Origin: Drosophila persimilis
Lineage: Eukaryota; Arthropoda; Insecta; Diptera; Drosophilidae
NCBI RefSeq assembly: GCF_003286085.1
Contig: NW_020825294.1
Location: 4,898,001-4,962,000, forward strand
Direction of reading: 5' to 3'
Length of the DNA: 64,000 bases
The notes under the pieces were generated by a model. That model ran no database searches. It had not been told where the DNA came from and saw nothing but the letters and a program-made list of their open reading frames with translations. Both the position numbers and the translations under genes were made by a program. Below, piece by piece: positions 1 through 15,719 of the stretch. Position 1 is the first letter of the stretch, and every line of letters begins with the position of its first letter.

Positions 1-254
1 GCTGCGACGGGAAGGCTGGCCTGGCTCTGGTTATGCTGCAAACAGCGCTGCCCACGTACGAATGAGGGTCGCCGTTGTTGTTGGTCTGGGTGTTGTTGTA
101 TTTGTTGGATTGAACGAAATGAAAATTGTGTTTACTTGGATATACTTTCCCTATCGCCCCCGCTCCGCTGCTGCAAACTGAACTGAAAACTGCAAATGAA
201 AACCAACAAGTCCACTATCCAAACCCCAGACGGACCCACACACACACAAGAGAG
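1..254. other. 5' flank of Cul2
   Basis: This stretch precedes the Cul2 start codon. It contains GT-rich and CA-rich simple sequence and probably part of the Cul2 5' UTR and promoter. No open frame here looks coding, and the window edge prevents a statement about any neighbour to the left. Confidence 0.4.
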
Positions 255-3361
<3,107 letters not shown>

Positions 3362-3410
3362 GACAGCTCTTTGGCGTTTAATCTGGAGATTATTTAATCC
3401 TAAAAAAACT

Positions 3411-3416
3411 AATAAA
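3411..3416 (+). terminator. Cul2 poly(A) signal
   Basis: AATAAA lies 50 nt after the Cul2 stop codon. It is the first canonical hexamer downstream. Further A/T-rich candidates follow, so longer 3' UTR forms are possible. Confidence 0.55.
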
Positions 3417-6400
3417 ATCCCGAAACTCCAAAACACACAACACACACACAAACACGCAGAGAGGATGTAAACCCAAACGTTATACTTTGTCTATCCGTGC
3501 TCAAAAATAGACAAGAATGTCAGCTAACTATATACCGATAATTTTGTCTGATTAAAATATACCGAAACAAAAAAGAAAAGAACGGATGAAATGGAATGCT
3601 GTGTAGGTGATGCAATTACATTTTTTTGTTTTATGATCTTAGCTTATCGGAATGATGAAGAATGTGGGGCGATCGATCGATGATGTTACTGATACTTTTA
3701 ATTTAGTTTAGTTAGTTGCCTCGTTTTGATTTAATGCGTGTGTTTTATATTATTGTAGATATATCCCATTTTGTGTATTGTATATTTATCTGGTTTTATG
3801 CGCACACGCACAAAGCAGAACAAAAATATGAAAAATTGTATAATAAAAACCGAAAACAGATTTGCGAAAATACCATGTCTGTATATGTATGCGAAATATA
3901 TCTTCCTTACACACACGTGAGTTCCGATTCCAAAGTGTTCCATTTTCTAGGCAGGACTGCAGCACACAAAACACACACAGAGAGGGAAATGGACGAGAGC
4001 ATAAAATATATTGTATTCTAGCATTACCAAGAAATATATTTGTAAATGAATTTAAATGTTTAAATTACTTCGAATAGTATACACAGTTCGGGTTTGCACT
4101 AATATTTCGATTAAAACACTTGTTATTTATTTTCTGTTCATTGCTATTCTCTTTATTTCATTTCATTAACCCTCATATACAATTGTTAATTATTGGTATA
4201 TTAAAAATTCTTCAGTTTCTTGTTAAAAAATTATATATTACTCTGTTCTGTTTGCGGCTATCTGTGTGTGTTTCTGTTTGTATTTGTATGGCATATGTTT
4301 TCCAGTGTGTTGGTTTTGGTTTTGTGAGCTTTTATTGTAATTTGTCATTTGAAATTATGTCTGAATCCTACATTAAATTATTTATTTTGTTTATTTGAAG
4401 GCTTAGGTCAGAAGTTGTTTCCTTTTTTTTTTTTTTGAGAAGAATTCGTGAGTTTAGTTTCATAGAAGAATGAAAAAATAGATTTTAATTGAGTGAATAT
4501 TATTGTTTTATTTGCCTTTCCTTTTGGTGGAATATAATTTACTTGCCGTTTTTTTAGGATTTTATTAGGTTTTTCGTTTCTCATTAATCTTGTAGTTATT
4601 TTATTCAGATATTCGTATTAATTTTGTAATTTTGTCTTCACAAAATGATCAATTTAATATATATCTATATAAAAAGTACACAAGGGCTTTTTTCGTTTTG
4701 GTTTTCAATCATTTTATTCATTTTCATGCTACTTGTCTAAAAAATATATTCAATAATATTAATTCAAATAATTGTACATATATTATAATAATAATAAATA
4801 CCAACTTTCTATAGCATATAATATAATTCGTTAATAATACTTTCAACTTGCTCTGGGTGGGGGGAGGCGATAGGGGCAGGGGCCTCCTCCTCCTCCTCCT
4901 GCTCGTAAAATGCTGCCTAACTTCAATCTCATCTCCAGCGTTGGCTTATCAGTGAGTGTTAATAAAAAATATGTTATCTCCCATACAATATATATATCAT
5001 TCTGTTTAATATTTAATGACTAGTAAACGTTTACAGTTTTGTGGTTGTTATTGCAGTTTATTCTCCCAAACTTTCCGTCTATATTATCGCTCAAAAATTG
5101 AGAAATGCTCTCTGGTAAAATCGTGTTGAGCATTTTATGGATTGATTTTCCATCATATTCATTATCGAATTTTCTTCGTTTTTTTTTTTGTTTTGTTTTG
5201 TTTTTATTATCAAACATTCTTTGAAATGTGGAGGGCGTAACTTCATTCTTTTATAATTTTTTTTTTGTTTATTTTGGAAATTAAATATGTATTATCTTTA
5301 CTTGACTTTGGATGTGGATTTCCTACAGCTTGACTTGTTGGGTAAGGATTATTCGCGGTTTTTGGACTCTCGTGAATTGCTTTCGTTACGGAACGATACG
5401 GAACTGCTATATAATTGCACTTTGCCCATCCGTTTTTTCAAATACTATTTCGCCCATATCCTGGCCAACAATCAACAAGATCATTTAATAAACCACCCAT
5501 CAGCATCATGATATACGAAGCCTAAAACTTATTTCTCAGCTACACAAAAAGGGCTTGAAGTATCAAACATCATCATCAATAAAGTAAGTAATGCTGCCTG
5601 GAACCCTAAACGGTTCAGTTTTACATAGTTCAAACTATATGTATATAGCGCTCATACTCATACTCAAACTCGTACTCGTATTCGTACATATAGATACGAT
5701 ACGTATATATATATAAATTCAGTGCTTTTATAAGTTGTGTAAATCTCTGTCTGCGTTTTCTTAGCCCATCCATCGTTGCGTGCATTCTGCGTTTTACGGC
5801 CAAGGAATAATTGCATTAATTGTGTGGGTTTTGGCAAGTTCAAGGTCTGGGGGGAGCATGAAAGATCACACATATGTACGTATATATATGTATACTCATG
5901 GCAGTGTGATCCATCTAACCGTCTGGTGTGTGTCTGTGATTGGTGAGAGAGTGCGGAATATCATTTTCATATGTTTTTCATTACATTTTTCATTGTGTGT
6001 TCCATAATATTTTGTCGTTTTTGTTTTTGTTTTACAATTTCTTTTGTTTTACTCTTTTTCATTTTTTTTCAGTCTTTACGATTCACGGCTTTTGTGCATT
6101 TGAATTATTCAGTTTTTACTCATTACTATATGACCGATATATACGATGCTGCGATGTGTATACAAATTGCTTCAATTTAATGTTCAAGGTGAACGAACAG
6201 GCGAACACGTGAGAGCGTGAGAAAGATTTTTGTTTCTGATCTGATCGGATGAGAGCAGGTGAGTGATCGAGCCGAGCCGAGCCGAGCCGTGGAGTACAAT
6301 AAAGTTGTGGAATACATAGATACGACTCTCTCGGGTGCTCCCTAAACTCCATTTACATATGTGAAAGTGCAGGGTTATTATCATCTTCTTCGATTCTATA

Positions 6401-6498
6401 TGGTGGTATGGTATGCGTGTATATAAGACATATCCAAAGGGTGGCTTGGCAAAGGGGCAGTGTCTGGGATCTCTCTATAAAATGCAGCTTCCTTCTTC
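3417..6498. other. Non-coding interval between convergent genes
   Basis: AT-rich DNA between the 3' ends of Cul2 (+) and the NCKAP5-like gene (-). It probably holds the 3' UTRs of both. There are CA/GT tracts and poly-T runs, and a short GGAGG-rich island near 4860-4915. Open frames exist at 5020-5217 (-) and 5287-5511 (+), but they lack recognisable domains and look like AT-rich chance frames. No RNA gene was recognised. Confidence 0.5.
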
Positions 6499-9400
6499 CT
6501 ATTGATCCAGCGAGGCTGTTTTCGTGCGCTTCCAAAGCGTTTTGAAGAGACCTTTCTTCTTGGGTTTAGGATTGGTGGTGGCCGTCACACCCGCAGCGCC
6601 ATTATCTTTTCGACTATTGGTGTTGTCCTTTTTCTTGTTTGAACCTAAACACAAATATATAGATATGGAATATGGAATACAGGACAACTGCATTATGGCT
6701 TCTTACTGATCGTCTCAAATTCATAGGCGTGCTTGCTGTTGCTGTCATCCATGGACTGATCGCAGTAAGCCTTGTGCTTCCGGTCCTTGTTGTGCTCTGG
6801 CCAGGATTAAAGACAAATTTTTATATAGAATCGGATTGTTAGCTTCAACTCCTGCCACCCACTTTTCTTGGTTATCAGCAAGCTGGTCACACGCCGTAGG
6901 GCCTCACGCGGTGATTTGTTCAAAAAGGAAGGCGTCAGATTCGGTGGCAACGTGAGCGGTTTTCGTGATTGTCCTGTACCAGACATGCCCGCGGGATTGT
7001 CCCACACTCGGACCGAGGCCAAGCGGTCAATATTCTCCGTTGATGCTGGACGCATGCCACGTTGCTTGGGATACCAGCCGCGTGCCGGTGCGCCAGTCAT
7101 GCGCAGCATTTCATTGGAGGCCAAGGCATGATTGATCGAACGCTGGCGACAAATTTGGGCAGTGCCGTAATTGCCGCCTAGATGGGATTGAAATTGATAG
7201 ATAGCTGCATATGCATTCTAATGGATGCACTCACCTCCAATCCCCAATATGGATGTGCCCATATTGATGCTGTTCGATGTGCTCGATCTGGGTGCTGTAC
7301 GACAGCCACTCGCTGGAAGGGGTTCATTTTGGCGACGATATGGCGTACGTGGTATGTCACAGCTGCATTGGGGAGAAGGGAAATGGCATTCAATCATCAT
7401 TAAATCAACTCTGGTGCAGCAATCACTCACCCTCTGGCAAAGATTGGCGTTTCAGGAAGACTACATGAGGTTTGCAGGCGATGCTCCTCGCGCGGCGACT
7501 GCTTCAGGCTGCGCTTGGTGCCATAATTGATGTACCTGCGTTGATACGAACCCGATCCCCCATCTCCGCACGAGCTCATGGTACCCATGACCGGGGGTGG
7601 GGGCAGCGGTGGCATCTGGCCCAGACCAGTGGGTGTGGTTATGCCGCTGCCACTGCTGTAGTGGCCAAAGAGCTTGGGGGATCGCTTTCGATACTGGGAG
7701 TCGATGCTCCAGGACTTCATCGTATTGGCCGAATGACCACCGCCGGCACGATGCGGTGGCACCATCGGTGGTCCGGGCAGACCCTCAATAAAGCTGGTCG
7801 ACTGATGGGCTGGAGCCGGCGGCGGTGGCAGCTCGTCGTTGAAGTGACGCACTGCTGCAACGTTGTCACGACTTCGTCGCGTATGGCTATTACTGTGCAC
7901 AGCCGCTCCCGAGGCGGTGGCATGCACCTCCACCACGGTGGTGCCGCGATTCGGTGGCGTGGCATTCGAGGCCGTTGGAAGTTCCAGCTGCTTGCGCTGC
8001 TCCACCGGAGACGGCGGCAACGGGGCATCGTAGTCAAAGAGATCCGGATTGGAGCTGGGCGGCGACGGTGGCAGCGGGCCAAATGCCGGTATCTGCGACA
8101 GCAGCATCTCCTTGGCACTCTCCGACTTGTGCACGCCGGGACGAAATTCGAGTATACGCTTGGCATGGAGCTCTGCTGCAGCCGCGGCCGAGGCAGCAGC
8201 AGCAGCTGCCCCTGCAGCAGGTGGCTGCTGACCCACAATGGGTATATCGCCACGGAGCAGGGCGCTAATGTTGTGCTCGATCTGCTTGAGAGGAGCACAG
8301 CCGTAACTGAAGTCGGACAACTCTTCGTCCTCCTCCAGAGTGGGGGCCAGATCTGTGTGTGGTGTGGTGGCATTCGAAACCCGTGGATCTGAGGCGGGAA
8401 AACGTTATTCAGTGTCATGTATTAAAGGTCTGGTTATGGACAGTTACCATTTCCATTGTATGCAAACATCTCGTAGCTGGGATTCCCATTCAGACGCGCC
8501 TCATCGAACTCCTCACTGCTCGAGGTGTTGTCCGGCATGGACTCGGCACTCAGCCTCTTCTCTGTCAGCATCGCTGTCTTGCTCTTCACCGGCTTGATGT
8601 GCACCAGTTGTTCCTGGGCCTCGGCAATGTCCAGCGATAGGGCCGCTCGATGGGCGGCGGCCATCTCCAGTCCCCGGCGGGTGTGCGCCGCATTCGCTTC
8701 GCACTCCTTGTAGATGAAATTCATCTCGGCAGATGTTGGGGGCGGTGGCAGCGGTGCAGATTCGCTTTGCTCGCTATCGCTGGTGTAGAACTCGTTGCTA
8801 ATGGCTCCGGCACCACCACCGCCACCCTGGAGAGACGTGCGCGGTGGCTTTGGTATGCTAAACACCTCCGAGGCACGGGGTGGCTTCTTGGCCGTGGCTC
8901 GGCGAATGACGAACGTCCCCTTGCCCAGCATACTATGCTCGTTGTACACAAAACTGTTGTTGAAGTCGTCCAAGTTCTCCGCTCGCTGTTGGTGCTGCAA
9001 AAGTAAAGGGCATAAGGGCTTGTCGGCGATATATTTAGGTTTAAGGTCAGACCTTGTTAGACGTAGCACCACTGGTGGTTTTCTTTGAACCACTAGATTT
9101 CTTCTTATTGCTCTTGAAATGTATTTCCCAGGCCACACCGTTCTGCTTGACGGGCGTCAGATCTGTGGAGATGGTGGACTCTTCCAGCGAGTCCTCCGAG
9201 TAGTCATCCTCCTCCTTCTTGACCAGCTTCGAGGAGGAGGCCACATTCAGATGGGAAGCCAGGGGCGAGGCCTCACCACTGGATGTCTGCTGGGACCCCG
9301 ACGAGGAGGTGGAACTGTTGGAATGTGGATTGAGCATGTGACAGATCTCCTTGTGCTTCTCCACCGAACTGAGGAGACGCTTGTTACGCGCCCCCTCGCC

Positions 9401-11063
9401 GGCCGCTGCCTTGGCCGATGGACCCGGGTAAATGGTGACCGGATGTTCATTTACGATTGGCTCCGGCAGTTTGGCCAGGTTGCCCCTCAGCACGGCATTG
9501 TGCACGGCACTGATGTCGATGCCCAGTGCGTTGCGCTCCCCATTGCAGCTGCTGCCCGGACGAATGGAGGCCAATCCACTTGAGGAATCGGCCACGGACA
9601 CCCCACCCAGATTTGAGGAGGCAGAGGTTCTGGCCCCACAGCAGGGCAGACTCGAGTAGTTGGAGTTTGTGGCCGGCGTCGAATTTGCACTGCGTGCCTT
9701 GGGCTGGGGGGTTCAGAGATAGAAGAGCAAGGATGGATGGATGGATGGATGGATGGATGTGTGCGGTGAATTAATTGGTTTCCCATTAGCCAGAATCGTA
9801 GATAGATGGGATGCCGGTGCATCCTCTTCTACTCACCAACGTTGTCTGTATGAGTGGCGTTTGCGTTTCCTGGCCATGCTCTGCCTCAGATAATTTGGTT
9901 AGATTCTCAGCTGTGCCATCGACTTCATTGAAACTGCCCTCGGGCACTGTGTCTGTGCTGGGTGTCTGTGGCACATCTTCAGAGTCCTTTTTGGACATGC
10001 TGTTAAAGTGAAAATTGATTATCTGTATTATCATGTTGTAACGTCTCTCTGAGATCTTCTGCATAAGGAGTGTGTGTGTGGGTAACGTCCTAATTAGATG
10101 TCTGGCGATTGGTTTGTTCAATTTTGAGAAAAGCTTCTTCGCTTCAATAAATTTTCTGACAGATTACAATTTTGATTTTTTGCCAAGCATGTACACAGAA
10201 TTTTAAAAATACATGCTCACGAATAAATCTGCATATGCCTACCTTTCTTGAAGTTTTATAGAAACTAATTCAATAAATGGAAAGTCTTTAAAACAGCTCC
10301 GAAAGCTACTACGAAATTCTAATTGAAAACTACCAATGTTCTTTTTCAGAAAAAATGGAAATTCTCTTTATCCAGTCTTGGTGCCTTGCTTCACTTGTAC
10401 TTGCGTTGTATTAATTCCATTAACCCAAATTGTACTTACTTTTTGCGACTCAGACTCATGTAGCCATCATCCTCGGATTGATTCTCCCCGCTGTTGCAGT
10501 GCAAGGCCACCGGTTTCGTTGCTGCTTCCTCGAACTCCGATATGATTTCGTCGAGGACTTTGATGGGCTCAGGTATGTCATCCAGTGAGATGGGCTCCAG
10601 GGATTGCAACTGCAGTTGATCGCTGCAAAAAACCAAATGAAAATGTAATTCACTGTGCGCTCTGCGCTCTTGCTCTCCTCATCCAACATTTCCCAATGCC
10701 CTGCCCCACACCTCTGCATTTCTGTTGTCAGCAGCAGCAGAAGGGAAGGTTGGGGTTCAACAATTTGATTTCAATTCAGTTAAAAATTGCGACATACTTT
10801 TGCTTTTGTTGGTCGCTGCTGGCCATAGCTGCTGCTTCTGCTTGCTCCAATGCGGGTTCCGAGTCTGCTGGACCATCAGCGACATTGGCAGCGGCAACAG
10901 CATCCGCCCGGGCATTACCAGCCTCTGTTTCTGTCGCTGCCTCTGTCTCTGCCTCTGCCTCCGCCTCCACCTCCACCTCCAGTTGCAACGCCTCCTCGGA
11001 TTCAGTTTCAGCCTCAGTTTCGTTTGAATCGCGTGCTCCACACGATTCAGGTGCTGCTGCCAT
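6499..11063 (-). CDS. Large Ser/Pro-rich scaffold, possibly NCKAP5 family
   Basis: Ten coding exons on the minus strand: 10798-11063, 10440-10622, 9837-9999, 9053-9703, 8448-8994, 7431-8388, 7235-7362, 6863-7177, 6707-6796, 6499-6644. They join to 3,447 nt (1,148 residues) with all phases matching. The start is the ATG at 11063: an in-frame stop lies upstream and the intervening sequence has no other ATG. The N-terminus is a Glu/Ala-rich acidic segment. The middle is disordered, rich in Ser and Pro, with polyproline runs such as PLPPPPVMG. The conserved-looking part is the C-terminal third, around GAPARGWYPKQRGMRPASTE and LTPSFLNKSPREALRRVTSL, ending in a basic tail with KKKGLFKTLWKRTKTASLDQ. 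There are no transmembrane segments or enzyme motifs. I suspect the fly homologue of NCKAP5/NCKAP5L (microtubule-bundling proteins; D. melanogaster CG8671 from memory). That name is tentative; the gene model itself is solid. Confidence 0.8.
9731..9759 (+). repeat. GGAT tetranucleotide microsatellite
   Basis: About seven perfect copies of GGAT lie in the intron between coding exons 3 and 4 of the NCKAP5-like gene, just upstream of the exon-4 splice acceptor as read on the minus strand. Length variation is likely. Confidence 0.9.
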
Positions 11064-14000
11064 TATGCGATTTTCATTGGGGACCTCCACTTCACTCTCC
11101 TGCTCTTTCTCTTTCTGTAGTTGTTGCTTCTTCTTTTTCCGTTTCTGTGCGCCTCCTCCTCAGCTACGTTGATTATGAAAATGTAATCAATGCGCGCCCA
11201 CAGACTTCAACGCTGCCTGTGCCTCTACCTCGGTCAACGTCGCTGCTGCTGCTGCTGCTGACGTTGCTTTGTTGTCGGCTCTTTCAATTTTCATCTATGC
11301 AACGTGTGAAAGTGATTGCTCTCTATCTCTCTCTCTCTCTCTAGCGGACTGGCTGACTCTCTGTCGCTTTGTCTGTCCTCTACTTCGCTCAATGTTTTCA
11401 GGTCATTAAATTCGTCATCGAAATGTTATAGATGCCTCTGTGTGGGAGGGAGAGAACAAGAGGTTATAAGATTTACAGTTTGTTTTTAGTATTATTGACT
11501 TTGGCTGTTGCTCCCGCTCCCGCGCCCGCGCCCGCTCCAAAGCTCCTGCTGTAAGCCCCCCGCTTTGTAAGCTTCAGGCTCCCTTTTGAGAGGATGGGCA
11601 TTCGCCATTTATTGCCGACGGGGCTATTAATAAATAATTAATATTGATTTCGTAGCGTGATATCCAATCAAGGAGCTATTAGCTTTGCGTGCCCATTTTC
11701 AAGCTCTACCCAAAACAGGGCAAGTTCCTCCCAAGGATATGGATATTTTCCGCTGTTGTTCGAGGAAATTGACATTGATTGGGGGCCTAATGGCAGGGAT
11801 AAGATTGCTGTATGGATATGCGCTGTCAAAATTGACCTTGATTTGCCTCTATCATGTTTCGGAAGCGTATTTATATAGTGTGGATTACACTCATTTGCCA
11901 AGGAACATGTCCCTTAATAATGTATTATACAAAAAAGGTAGACTCTTCTCCAAGATGTGCTTTGTTGTCTAGACTTTAACTAACTTAATCATTGATTCAA
12001 TACGAATGGTAAGGAGAACCTATAACTGCTTTATTTTGTGGTTAGACTTTTTGAAACCTCAAATAGGTGGAAAAAAAATCTACTAATCTTTAACTTTGAG
12101 GGATTTCTGAATATATTTGTATGTATTTATTTCAGACCCCTTTCCAAAAATGTCTCAAACTTCCCCTCTCGCTCTTTGTTCCCAATTGAAAAATTCGTTT
12201 ACATTATTTTTGTATATTCACAAAATGTAAGCATATTCGCACGTAAACACATACACATAAACACCTCCAGCCAATTGTAAAAAATTGTTTAATCTAAAAA
12301 TGTTGTGCATTGATTTTTCAGCTTGAGTTGTTACCGTTACGACCCCTTGTCTGAAAGAGACTGAAGAATTGAGAAGAGGTGCGAAGAAACAACAACAGCA
12401 ACAAGAAGAAGAAGAAAAAGGGAAAAGGGAAGATGAGAACGAGAACAGCAACAACGTGAGGCTGGCTGGCCGAGAGTGTGAGAGAACACTATTCGCGCAC
12501 TCCGTCCTACTCCTTCCACCTTATCTTCCTTCATTCATATTTTCTATACACCGTGGGGGCCGGCCTGCTGGGAGAGAGAGGAGTTTGGGTCAGGCGCATT
12601 CACACACAATTTTCATATGCCCTCCTCCCGTCTCTCCCTACATTCGCAGGCTATATATAAACATGGTTTTAGTTGAACAGAAAAATGTATAAAACTTTTC
12701 GCAATTGCATTCTAGGTTGGCCTAAAAAAGTTTGATTGGAACGGATGCACTGACGATAATAATAAAAGTTTGCAATATTTAAGCTTCTAATACGGAAAAA
12801 TTCCATTTCCGGTATAAACGGCAACTGTCTATAGGAGTTCGAACTGTTACTGTAGCCCACCCACGCCACACACACCGACACACACCCACACCCATGCACA
12901 AAAGACAGGCAGGCAACTTTGTCTAACTGTAAAATTTACTGCGGCTACGTCGACGGCGCTGCTTATTCCCGCTTCCCGTCTTCGCCGTCGCTTTCCTGAA
13001 TGAAGTTTCTGCTTGGCAGGGAGTCTGGCATCGATTTTTTCCTATGCAGACACACACTCCACTCACACATACACATGCACAGAACACCAACGCACATACA
13101 CACACGCACCGCACAGTATGCCGCAGAAGAACAACGAACCGACTTTTTCGGCTTTGCCAAATAATTACAGTCAAAAGCTTTTCTCACTACCAAAAGGTCA
13201 AGTCAAATCCGAAGTCTTCCAGTTGGAAATGTTACTAAAAATAGCATCATTTCAGCAGAACCGACACTGCACGGGGGAGGGAGGAGGCGAAAGAGACACG
13301 ACAATTGTCGGAGGGGGTGGTGGATGGTAGGGCAATTGTAATGACAGACGTCGCGGCGGCGACGACGGCGGCGGCAACAACAACCAAACGGTAACGGAAA
13401 CGGGAACGAGAGACGATGAACAAAACAGAATTCTCTTCGCATTTTGCAATTTGCTTATGAATTACACAAAAACACACACACACGAACAAACATATCTACC
13501 CACATATGTACGTGCAAGTCGCGTTTGTTGCTACAATGCGTTTAAACGGAGCCAAAACGTAGCTTTGTTTATGACATCAGTTGGCTATGACCGGTCTCTG
13601 GTTCGAAATATACCGTAAGCATACCGATGAAAAAACGACTTAGCCCACCTAGGCCCCATTCATTTAAACTGGATAACTGCTTGAGTTAAACCGCCGAAAA
13701 TTATAAAAATGACAATAATAATAAATACTCCTGATGGTCCATCCTACCCATCCTATCTTTGCATAAAAAAAGACCACGATATCTTTCACCTAAACTGCGC
13801 TAACATTATTAAATTTTCATTATCTTCGGTGGAAAATTGAAATACCCCCTTGGCTTATAATGGGTTAATCGGTCTGCGTCAAGGATTGGAAACCATATTG
13901 CTCAATTTTGATGTTCCGTCGAATAATGCCGACTAACTAAAACCTTTAGCTCTGCCCATATAATTTTAGGCCATTGATGAATAAATTCTCTACAAGAGTG

Positions 14001-14571
14001 GCTATTTTTAAGTACTCCCATTATTTCATTTTGACTACAGCAAGGTTTAGAGTATGGAATGCGCCGTAAGTGAGTGTGGAATGTCACGTCAGGAAGAACA
14101 GAGCAGACACACTGACGCATTTATACACTACTTTATATAAAAGAATTTGCTTTGCTTGAATTAATAATGAATTCATTTAAGCAAGTTCAGCTGCAATGAA
14201 TTTGACTGAATATTTTTAAGGTATTGACCAACCTTTTGAACAATTAGATATACTCTCAAAATGATACATAAAAATCCTGCTCTGACAGAAGAGAGTGCGA
14301 GAGTATTGGAGTAGCAGCCATACAAAAGCAACCACACCACACACACACGCGAGAGAGAGCGCGTATTGTTTGTGTGGGAGGGAGGTTGAGTTTCTGTTAA
14401 ACGTCTGTTAAATCAGCTGACTTTCCAACAGTCGGCGGGAAATTTGAATTTTGTGAATTTTGTATTGATTTTATGTTATAAACAAAATTAAGCTTCAGAC
14501 GATTTATTTGTTGTCATTTTGTTCATGCAATACTAATATTAATACTTGGACTGACTACAGCTACTTTCTCC
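11064..14571. other. Non-coding 5' region of the NCKAP5-like gene
   Basis: No convincing coding frame. It holds CT-rich and CA-rich tracts (11322-11342, 13043-13110), a GGN/CGG-rich patch near 13350-13380, and a motif-6-like word (AAATATACCG, 13606-13620) that could mark a distal promoter of the minus-strand gene. Its right part contains a member of the dispersed repeat family described below. It is probably 5' UTR exon(s), a first intron and intergenic DNA. Confidence 0.5.
13862..14115 (+). repeat. Dispersed repeat copy A
   Basis: This copy shares words in the same order with the intervals 46545-47330, 59150-59330 and 61690-61990: GTCAAGGATTGGA, TTTTGAT, TTCCGTCGAA, CAATTTTA-like, GAATAAATT..TCTACAAGA and GTATGGAATG..ACGTCA. 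The copies are diverged and carry indels. No transposase ORF or clear terminal repeat is visible, so it is best called an old non-autonomous repeat of unknown class. Confidence 0.5.
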
Positions 14572-15603
14572 TTAACAAATATATCCATGTGAGCATTCTC
14601 CACTCTCCTCGGGCTGTATGTTCATCCCGGCTAGTTCCTCGGCAATTGATTCCATAGCTTTTCGCATGCGGTGCGTTTGTCGAGGCTCTCTGTAGAGAGC
14701 ACTAAGAGATCTTCTAGGCTGAATCTTACTTCGGGTTTGCTTCGCCCTCTGCTGTTCGTTAGCCCCCTTTACTGACTCCTTCTTCTGTATTTGTCTTCTC
14801 CGCTCCTCCAAGCGTAGTTCCATTGGCGTCTTCTTTTGTTGGGCAAAGAAATCGGTCCACTTTGCACGTTGCTTTGCCACATAATCGTTGTCAACATCGG
14901 AATGAGCACAATACGAGGATGGAAAGATGACCCTGTTATTGCTTTCAACCGATTCGAAACAATCGATGGACTGAAAGTCCATCCTTGCAGTGTGTAGTTT
15001 ATCTATATTTGTCCTTGGGGAGAGTCTGCTCGAATGATGGACGCGTTGGCTTTTGTGTCCATTCAAATCCTTCAAAAAGTCCATGGAAAACGATCCCCAT
15101 CCCTGCTTTTCTATGAATTCTGTAAATGACACATCTTTACCTTCTTTTTCTTCTTCTAATATGCACTTGATCTCGTTTACATTTTGGGGATGGCTGTCCT
15201 TCGTTTCCAAATGAGATTCTGATCTCTTGATTTCGCATAATTTATCTGGCAGTATCTTAAGATTGGGTTTTTCTAGGGGAGCTCCCTGCCTCGGTTTCAA
15301 ATGAGTTTCTGATCTCTTGATTACGGGTAGCTCATCTGGCTGTATCTTAAGTTCAAGTTTCTCTGTGGGACCTTCCCCTTGTTTGAGCGTAGCTTCTGCT
15401 GCATTTTGGAGATGGCTCTGTTTTGGTTCCAAACGAGTTGCCGAGTTCTTTATTATGGATAGTTTATCTGGCAGTATCTTAACATTGGGCTCTTCTAGGG
15501 AAACTTTTTCTTGTTGATGTCCTAATTGGACCTTAGATTGATAGACTCTACTGGGGGTCTTCAAGCGCTTTCTAACGCGGTCCTCCTTCGTATTCTTATA
15601 CAT
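14572..15603 (-). CDS. Unrecognised single-exon gene with a triple internal repeat
   Basis: An intronless frame of 343 residues starts at the ATG at 15603. I do not recognise the family. Residues about 38-61, 81-105 and 111-135 are three copies of a motif of the form L-K-I-(L/Q)-P-D-(K/E)-L-x-x-I-K-R-S-x-x-(H/R)-L-x-x-K. The rest is basic and charged. A C-terminal region carries EERRRQIQKKESVKG and RRSLSALYREPRQTHRMRKA and ends with a short Cys-containing tail. There is no signal peptide or membrane span; the Lys/Arg-rich composition would suit a nuclear protein. It starts only 117 nt after the mus201 stop, in the same orientation, and the mus201 poly(A) signal falls between them. Long uninterrupted coding bias supports a real gene. 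Confidence 0.7.
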   Translation of the reverse strand: MYKNTKEDRVRKRLKTPSRVYQSKVQLGHQQEKVSLEEPNVKILPDKLSIIKNSATRLEPKQSHLQNAAEATLKQGEGPTEKLELKIQPDELPVIKRSETHLKPRQGAPLEKPNLKILPDKLCEIKRSESHLETKDSHPQNVNEIKCILEEEKEGKDVSFTEFIEKQGWGSFSMDFLKDLNGHKSQRVHHSSRLSPRTNIDKLHTARMDFQSIDCFESVESNNRVIFPSSYCAHSDVDNDYVAKQRAKWTDFFAQQKKTPMELRLEERRRQIQKKESVKGANEQQRAKQTRSKIQPRRSLSALYREPRQTHRMRKAMESIAEELAGMNIQPEESGECSHGYIC

Positions 15604-15684
15604 GATTGTAATTGAATTAAATGTTTTTTTTTTTTAATAGTAAACGTGAAATTTCTTGCTCTGTGTATCTAGCTTTATATGATG

Positions 15685-15690
15685 TTTATT
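15685..15690 (-). terminator. mus201 poly(A) signal
   Basis: AATAAA on the minus strand, about 30 nt after the mus201 stop codon and about 80 nt before the start codon of the next minus-strand gene. The spacing leaves very little room for an independent promoter of that gene. Confidence 0.6.
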
Positions 15691-15719
15691 TCAATGACAT
15701 ATGACTTCCCTTTTTAGAT

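Noticed and set aside
5020-5217. 65-codon minus-strand frame starting MFDNKNKTKQKKKRRK
   Set aside because: Very AT-rich, starts in a poly-A run, no domain and no splice context; it lies in probable 3' UTR.
5287-5511. 74-codon plus-strand frame with an ATG
   Set aside because: No recognisable protein features, AT-rich setting, no promoter signs. It may be chance, although a short exon cannot be fully excluded.
7472-8392. 306-codon plus-strand frame opposite the NCKAP5-like exons
   Set aside because: Shadow of the real minus-strand exon 6; composition follows from the opposite-strand Pro/Ser codons.
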